Assembly: GCA_019639155.1 (NCBI GenBank)
Contig: JAHBSJ010000004.1
Location: 186,001-250,000, forward strand
Direction: 5' to 3'
Origin: Acidobacteriota bacterium
Lineage (GTDB): Bacteria; Acidobacteriota; Blastocatellia; Pyrinomonadales; Pyrinomonadaceae
DNA length: 64,000 nt
This document shows positions 58,753 through 64,000 of the stretch, piece after piece (the first letter of the stretch is position 1; the number at the start of each line of letters is the position of its first letter). Position numbers and translations under genes: made by a program. A model generated the notes under the pieces. The model made no database searches and was not told where the DNA came from. It was given only the letters and a program-made list of their open reading frames with translations.

Positions 58753-61392
58753 TTATTTCGTCTTCCCTTCGTTGAGCATGTCGCGGTATTCCTGAACGAA
58801 TGCGATGTCGTCCGGCACCCGATCTGCCAACGTCACTACAAGTTCGCCCTTTCGTCCATATTTTATCGCGTGATGGATAGCGTCGCGGCTTTCCGGAATT
58901 ATCCTCACAGCAGGATCTTTCTTTGACTTTGCGATCCCCTTTTTCAAAAGCTCGTATGTTTGTTGCTCATCGCGTCCACGCAGATAGTGCCCGCGGCGGA
59001 TGACGATGCGGTCAAAGGTCTGCCCCGCGACCTGTCCGAATTCGACGATATCCTCGTCGCGTCGGTCACCGGTTCCGTTAATGACACACGTGCGATATTT
59101 ATGTGGGAGCTTTGCGATGAATGATGCTAAACCTCTGAGTCCGGCCGGGTTATGGGCATAGTCCATTAGTACGGTCACATCGCCGACCTCGACGAAATTG
59201 AGCCTTCCGGGTGTCTGCGCGGTGCCGGCATTGAAGGTCGTAAGGCCGACGCGGAGGTCCTCCAATGAAACACCGTGAACAAAACACGCAAGCGTTGCGG
59301 CGAGAACGTTCTGGATCATGAACTCCGCACGCCCGCCGTACGTCAACGGAATATTTGTCACCTTTTCAACGCGGACCTTCCATTTGCCTTTAAGAATGGT
59401 CACGTAGCCGTTCTCATAAACGCACGAGACCCGACCACGCTCCGCTCGCCTCTTGATGTTCGGATCGTTCTCGTCCATCGAAAAACAAACGACCGTTCCG
59501 TCACAAAGCTCCTTCATTGCATAAACCAGCGGGTCCTGAGCGTTCAGAACGGCAAAACCTTTACGCGACACAGCACGCGGAATGACGGATTTGACGCGCG
59601 CCAAGTCTTCTAATGTGTTGACGTCTTTGAGCCCAAGATGATCGGCTGCGACATTCAAAACAACACCGATATCACAATGATCAAAACCCAGTCCCGAACG
59701 GATAATTCCGCCGCGTGCGGTTTCCAGCACCGCAACATCGACGGTCGGATCTTTCAGTACGAGTTGTGCGGAAACGGGACCGGTGTTGTCGCCTGCAGTG
59801 ATCTGCTGGTTGCCGATGTACGTGCCGTCGGTTGTGGTAAAGCCTACCGTTCGGCCGCTGTTTTTCAGGATGTGTGCAATTAGACGCGAGGTCGTTGTCT
59901 TTCCGTTAGTTCCGGTAATGGCGAATATAGGAATTCTCGACGGAGTCCCCGGCGGAAATAGCATGTCAATGACATGTTCTGCGACATTTCTACCGATACC
60001 CTCGCTCGGAGCAAGATGCATTCGGAATCCGGGAGCTGCGTTAACCTCGATGATGCCACCGCCGTTCTGAGCGAGCGGCTCACTCACATTCGGAGCGATA
60101 ACGTCAATACCTGCAACATCTAGACCTATTATCTTCGCTATTCGCTCGAACAAAAAAACATTTTCCGGATGTACTTCATCTGTACAATCTATCGCCGTGC
60201 CGCCTGTGGAAATATTGGCAGTGGTCTTCAGATGCAGAACTTCGCCTTTCGTGAGCTTGGTATCGAGGGTGTATCCTGCTTTCGCGATACATCGTTGGGT
60301 CTGATTATCGATATCGATCTGCGTTAGCACATTTTCGTGGCCATATCCTCGCCGAGGGTCTGCATTGATAATATCGATAAGCTCTTGGATATTATGCTTT
60401 CCGTCGCCAACCACGTGCGCGGGAACACGTTCAGCAACGGCGATAAGGCGGTTGTTGACGACCAGTGCTCTGAAATCCGAGCCCGTCAGCTGCTGCTCGA
60501 CGATCACCCAGCGGGAATATTCCTTTGCTTTTTCCCACGCGATCCTGGCCTCATCAAGATTGCGGATGCCAACGGTAGCACCTTTTCCGTGATTGCCGTC
60601 AAGTGGTTTAATTACAGCAGGATAGCCAATCCTTTCTAAAGTATCTTCTAGATCTTCAATTTCGCGGATCCGATATCCCTTAGGTACCGGGACGCCCATA
60701 TCACCGAGCAGCTTTTTAGTTGCGCTTTTATCTCCGGCAATATCGACGGAGATCATATTAGTATTTACCGTCGTTGTTGCCTGGATACGTTTCTGATTGA
60801 CTCCGTAGCCAAGCTGAACCAATGACTGATCGTTTAGGCGAATGTACGGAATTCCTCGACTCTCGGCTTCCTCAACGAGCGACCCGGTCGAGGGCCCAAA
60901 TCGAACATCTTCCCTTATCTCACGCATTCGGCGGATGTCCGCTGCCAGTTCCGCCTTTATCTCATCGATCGGCCGCTTCCCTGCCAGATCCAGCCAAAGC
61001 CTAACGGCGACCCGGCCAGCAAATCGGCCTACCTCCTCCTCAACGTAACTGAAGACAACATTGTAAACGCCCTTTTCACCTGTTTCGCGTGTACGGCCGT
61101 AGCCCGTGTCCATACCTGCAAGCGTCTGTAATTCGAGAGCGAAATGCTCGATAGCATGACCGGCCCACGTACCTTCCCGCACACGCCTTAGAAAGCCGCC
61201 CTCTTCACCATAACTGCAGCCATGGGTCGAAAGCGACGGCATAACCTCTACCATACGCTCGTAAAAGCCTTTGATCTTGTTCGTCGGCTTTCGTTCGAAC
61301 ACGCCGATATCAAGCCGCATTATGATCAGCTTTTTCCAATAGCCGCTCCAATAGTTCGGACCGCGTAGAGTGCGAATTTCGAGTATTTCCAT
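58753..61392 (-). CDS. cphA: Cyanophycin synthetase
   Basis: 879 residues, the usual CphA length. N-domain about 1-160; ATP-grasp (G) domain about 215-485: GDKSATKKLLGDMGVPVPKG, IGYPAVIKPLDGNHGKGATV, TGSDFRALVVNNRLIAVAER. Mur-ligase-like M-domain from about 494: IFAITGTNGKTTTSRLIAHI, then ILKNSGRTVGFTTTDGTYIG and AVLETARGGIIRSGLGFDHC. It adds Asp to the backbone and then Arg to the side chain of the polymer multi-L-arginyl-poly-L-aspartate. cphB is directly upstream (95-bp gap), the 209-residue gene follows. Confidence 0.95.
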   Translation of the reverse strand: MEILEIRTLRGPNYWSGYWKKLIIMRLDIGVFERKPTNKIKGFYERMVEVMPSLSTHGCSYGEEGGFLRRVREGTWAGHAIEHFALELQTLAGMDTGYGRTRETGEKGVYNVVFSYVEEEVGRFAGRVAVRLWLDLAGKRPIDEIKAELAADIRRMREIREDVRFGPSTGSLVEEAESRGIPYIRLNDQSLVQLGYGVNQKRIQATTTVNTNMISVDIAGDKSATKKLLGDMGVPVPKGYRIREIEDLEDTLERIGYPAVIKPLDGNHGKGATVGIRNLDEARIAWEKAKEYSRWVIVEQQLTGSDFRALVVNNRLIAVAERVPAHVVGDGKHNIQELIDIINADPRRGYGHENVLTQIDIDNQTQRCIAKAGYTLDTKLTKGEVLHLKTTANISTGGTAIDCTDEVHPENVFLFERIAKIIGLDVAGIDVIAPNVSEPLAQNGGGIIEVNAAPGFRMHLAPSEGIGRNVAEHVIDMLFPPGTPSRIPIFAITGTNGKTTTSRLIAHILKNSGRTVGFTTTDGTYIGNQQITAGDNTGPVSAQLVLKDPTVDVAVLETARGGIIRSGLGFDHCDIGVVLNVAADHLGLKDVNTLEDLARVKSVIPRAVSRKGFAVLNAQDPLVYAMKELCDGTVVCFSMDENDPNIKRRAERGRVSCVYENGYVTILKGKWKVRVEKVTNIPLTYGGRAEFMIQNVLAATLACFVHGVSLEDLRVGLTTFNAGTAQTPGRLNFVEVGDVTVLMDYAHNPAGLRGLASFIAKLPHKYRTCVINGTGDRRDEDIVEFGQVAGQTFDRIVIRRGHYLRGRDEQQTYELLKKGIAKSKKDPAVRIIPESRDAIHHAIKYGRKGELVVTLADRVPDDIAFVQEYRDMLNEGKTK

Positions 61393-61487
61393 ATTGCTTT
61401 AGCTATGAATCTGCACCAAACGACACGAAATGGTTGAGATGTTCATAGTCGGCTTCCTGAATTCGTTCCTTTTCAGCTGAGAAGACA

Positions 61488-62342
61488 TCAACCGAGATCA
61501 GGAAGCAAGAACTCTACGGGAGGTTGGATTGGATGGCGCTCGAGATAATTGTAAACTAGCCCATCCCGCAATACATGGAACTGCACACCACACACACTAA
61601 ATGCTTCGCTATCATGCACTTCCGCGATCTCATTGAAAGTGATCCCTGAACCATCTACTATCGTCGTAGACCCTTGGCCAAATACTTCAAGCACTCCCTT
61701 ACCGTTCAAGATTATAGCTGTATTCTCGTCTATTCCGATGCCCAAATTGTACGGATTATACGAAACGGCAGTTATCAGGCGGCTTATGCGGCCACGCTCG
61801 GTGAAATGCTGATCGATGATGATATTTTTCAAAAATCCAAGACCCGGAGACAGTTTGACCGCATTTTTGTGCGGATGCGAGGTTGCCTCGCCGCGCACGA
61901 TCATCGACGTGCTCATCGCAGCGGCCCCGGCGCTCGTCCCTGCCATCACCACGTCACTGTCGCGAACCATCTTTCTCATCTTCTCGGCCACCTTCGTTCC
62001 GCCCAACACCGAAACAAGCCGCATCTGATCGCCACCGGTCATAAAGATGCCTGTGACTCCCTCCAACAGTTTTTCGGCATCTGCTTGTGCAACGTCCTGA
62101 CGCGACGTAGCACGAAGTACGCGCGGATTGCTCACGCCCAGATTGCGAAAGGCCTGCGTGTAAACGTCGGCCGCGAATTCAGGAAAATCCGACGCAACGG
62201 GGACGATTAGGATCTCGGCCTCTTCACCTCCGGCTAGCTCAAGGAATTTCTTAAGTATGCGCCGCTCGTTATATTTGTCTTCTGCCCCGCCTATCACCAG
62301 CAGATGCCCGCCAATGATCTCGCGGTCGTGCGATTCACTCAT
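61488..62342 (-). CDS. cphB: Cyanophycinase (S51 serine peptidase)
   Basis: 284 residues from the ATG at 62342 (MSESHDREIIGGHLLVIGGA); a TTG four codons earlier is the alternative. The nucleophile Ser lies in VMAGTSAGAAAMSTSMIV. His in IIDQHFTERGRISRL and Glu in GIGIDENTAIILNGK fit the Ser-Glu-His triad of cyanophycinases. It releases beta-Asp-Arg from cyanophycin in the cytoplasm. First gene before cphA on the same strand. Confidence 0.93.
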   Translation of the reverse strand: MSESHDREIIGGHLLVIGGAEDKYNERRILKKFLELAGGEEAEILIVPVASDFPEFAADVYTQAFRNLGVSNPRVLRATSRQDVAQADAEKLLEGVTGIFMTGGDQMRLVSVLGGTKVAEKMRKMVRDSDVVMAGTSAGAAAMSTSMIVRGEATSHPHKNAVKLSPGLGFLKNIIIDQHFTERGRISRLITAVSYNPYNLGIGIDENTAIILNGKGVLEVFGQGSTTIVDGSGITFNEIAEVHDSEAFSVCGVQFHVLRDGLVYNYLERHPIQPPVEFLLPDLG

Positions 62343-62357
62343 AAAATTGGTCAACGT

Positions 62358-62363
62358 ATTGTA
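62358..62363 (-). promoter_or_regulatory. Possible -10 element for cphB-cphA
   Basis: TACAAT on the minus strand, 15 bases before the cphB ATG, in AT-rich sequence. No good -35 pairs with it, so this is weak. Confidence 0.3.
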
Positions 62364-62425
62364 AACGAAAAATTATCGAAAAGTAAGCCATCCGCCTCAC
62401 CGTACATTCCGAAGGATCGGCTTCA

Positions 62426-64000
62426 TTATGCACGGTGTTCCTGATGTTCCAATTGTTCTCCTACGTTATGGATCTCCTGTAGGCTGCGGACGGCCACACC
62501 CGGCGATTCGATCTTCATTCCAATGGCTTCTACAAGGGCTTCGGCTCCGGTCATTGTTGTGACGCAAGGGACGTTGTACTGCAGAGCCGCCTTGCGGATC
62601 GCTTGTTCATCGTAACGCGAAGCCTTTCCGAGCGGTGTATTGATTATTAGGGCGATGTCCCCTTGCCGTATCAGATCGGCAATGTTCGGCCGGCCCTCAT
62701 TTACTTTGAAGACGCTTTCGCATTCCAGGCCGACCTCACGCAGACGGATCGCCGTGCCGTGTGTTGCGACCAGGTCAAATCCGAGTTTCTTGAGCCGCCG
62801 TGCAAGAACGACCGCAGTTCCCTTGTCACTGTTCGTCACCGAAATGAACGCTTTGCCGGCAAGCGGAAGCCTTAAGCCCGCCCCCTCCATTGCTTTGCCA
62901 TAAGCCTCGCGGAATGTTGCCCCAACACCCATTACCTCGCCGGTGGAGTGCATCTCCGGGCCGAGTATAGGGTCGACACCGGCGAATTTCTTGAACGGAA
63001 AAACGGGAGATTTGACGAATACCTGCGGAACCTTTAAGACCTCAGGTAAATTGAATTCCGCCAACTTCTTGTCGCCCGCCATTACGATCGAGGCGATCTT
63101 GGCGATTGGCACTCCGGTCGCTTTTGCGACAAACGGAACGGTCCGCGAAGCCCGCGGATTGACCTCGAGGACATAAACGCGGTCGTTCTGAACGGCGTAT
63201 TGGATATTCATCAGGCCTTTTACTTTAAGGCCATCCGCCAGCATCCGGGTGTAGTGCCGGATGGTTTCGAGGTGCTCAACGGCGATGCGTTGCGGCGGGA
63301 GAACGCTCGAAGAATCGCCGGAGTGAATGCCGGCTTCTTCGATGTGCTCCTGTATGCCTGCGATGACCACAGCCGATTCATCCGCCAGAGCATCGACATC
63401 TATCTCGGCCGCACGTTCGAGAAACTTATCGATCAATATCGGCTTTTCGGGGGACGCATCGACCGCTGTACGCATGTATTCGTCAAGCGATTGCTCATCA
63501 TAAACGATCGCCATCGCACGCCCGCCAAGCACAAAGCTCGGCCGCACCACGACCGGATAACCGATCTCGTTAGCGATCGCTTTCGCCTCTTCGGGTGAGG
63601 TCGCCGTGCCGTTCGGCGGCTGAGGAATGTTAAGTTCTTTGAGCAATGAAGAAAACCTCTTGCGGTCTTCAGCCAGGTCGATGGAATCCGGCGAAGTTCC
63701 TATTATCGGCACCCCGGCCGCATGAAGTTTGTCCGCGAGATTCAACGGGGTCTGGCCGCCGAACTGCACTATCACGCCTTCGGGTTTTTCGATATCGACG
63801 ATGTTCATCACGTCCTCAAACGTTAGCGGCTCGAAATATAGACGGTCTGATGTGTCGTAGTCCGTTGATACGGTCTCCGGATTGCAGTTGACCATTATCG
63901 TTTCAAAATCCGCATCGCGAAGTGCGAACGACGCATGGCAGCAGCAGTAATCAAACTCGATCCCCTGCCCGATGCGATTCGGCCCACTGCCGAGGATCAT
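62426..64000 (-). CDS. carB: Carbamoyl-phosphate synthase large subunit, C-terminal half (runs off window)
   Basis: 524 residues of the 3' part; the N-terminal half lies beyond base 64000, so the visible Met at the edge is internal. [20 protein letters not shown] begins the second synthetase half, with [20 protein letters not shown] and the ATP-grasp [20 protein letters not shown]. The C-terminal allosteric domain has [20 protein letters not shown] and [20 protein letters not shown]. It supplies carbamoyl phosphate for arginine and pyrimidines. It precedes cphB on the same strand, 83 bases upstream. Confidence 0.95.
   Translation of the reverse strand: MILGSGPNRIGQGIEFDYCCCHASFALRDADFETIMVNCNPETVSTDYDTSDRLYFEPLTFEDVMNIVDIEKPEGVIVQFGGQTPLNLADKLHAAGVPIIGTSPDSIDLAEDRKRFSSLLKELNIPQPPNGTATSPEEAKAIANEIGYPVVVRPSFVLGGRAMAIVYDEQSLDEYMRTAVDASPEKPILIDKFLERAAEIDVDALADESAVVIAGIQEHIEEAGIHSGDSSSVLPPQRIAVEHLETIRHYTRMLADGLKVKGLMNIQYAVQNDRVYVLEVNPRASRTVPFVAKATGVPIAKIASIVMAGDKKLAEFNLPEVLKVPQVFVKSPVFPFKKFAGVDPILGPEMHSTGEVMGVGATFREAYGKAMEGAGLRLPLAGKAFISVTNSDKGTAVVLARRLKKLGFDLVATHGTAIRLREVGLECESVFKVNEGRPNIADLIRQGDIALIINTPLGKASRYDEQAIRKAALQYNVPCVTTMTGAEALVEAIGMKIESPGVAVRSLQEIHNVGEQLEHQEHRA

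Noticed and set aside
58753..61392. Mur ligase or folylpolyglutamate synthase
   Set aside because: The ATP-grasp domain before the Mur-type domain, the length and the adjacent cyanophycinase all point to cyanophycin synthetase.
62426..64000. Complete short carbamoyl-phosphate synthase gene starting at the window edge
   Set aside because: The Met at the edge is internal to the second synthetase half; the gene is cut by the window.

Overview
The window looks like a chromosomal segment from an Acidobacteriota member, perhaps of the Blastocatellia/Pyrinomonadaceae type. This placement is inferred from gene content and style: a carboxypeptidase-regulatory/TonB-like outer-membrane protein of about 1000 residues, a secretin with TPR and cohesin-like parts, FecR-like surface proteins, GC-rich coding DNA, and many hairpin-forming intergenic repeats. 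No phage, insertion sequence, CRISPR array or rRNA was seen. Most of the DNA is housekeeping sequence with accessory islands between.

Layout. 1-2430 (minus): rimP-nusA-infB operon, with a good promoter and a terminator-like hairpin in its leader. 2575-3489: ROK sugar kinase. 3791-7590 (plus): two related FecR-like membrane proteins, then UDP-glucose dehydrogenase and a sugar-nucleotide epimerase. 7604-19494 (minus): an envelope block reading secretin, two pseudopilins, PilM-like protein, ECF sigma factor, anti-sigma factor, bactofilin-like membrane protein, OB-like repeat protein, Oar-like outer-membrane protein and a periplasmic protein. 19641-24716 (minus): cinA, exported isoaspartyl peptidase, DUF2059-like protein, uracil-DNA glycosylase, coaBC. 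24716-30298: a carotenoid island. 30391-34558 (plus): rplM-rpsI, rpsB, tsf, pyrH, frr. 34672-46530: mixed housekeeping genes (pcrA-type helicase, thioesterase, tRNA-Gln, smpB, pepA, sucC) and orphans. 46537-52848 (minus): ispE, tRNA-Gln, prs, rplY, pth, rpsF, rpsR, rplI, dnaB. 53246-57060: CAP-domain secreted protein behind a probable c-di-GMP-I riboswitch, then a MerR regulator with a metal P-type ATPase. 57224-64000: isoaspartyl peptidase, an unknown protein, cyanophycin synthetase, cyanophycinase and the 3' half of carB.

Two metabolic islands stand out. The carotenoid island has phytoene synthase, a CrtI-type desaturase, a UbiA-family protein that closely resembles lycopene elongases, and a CruF-type hydratase fused to type 1 isopentenyl-diphosphate isomerase. 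The elongase needs DMAPP, which the isomerase makes, so a C50 (bacterioruberin-like) carotenoid is the natural prediction. The second island is a complete make-and-break set for the nitrogen reserve cyanophycin: CphA polymerises Asp and Arg, CphB releases beta-Asp-Arg, and the isoaspartyl peptidase would split it. An unknown 209-residue protein directly follows cphA.

Intergenic regions are unusually rich in inverted repeats of several families. One 70-bp copy lies in frame inside coaBC. Several translation and transcription proteins (NusA, S2, L9, L25, S6) share acidic Ala/Glu-rich C-terminal tails.
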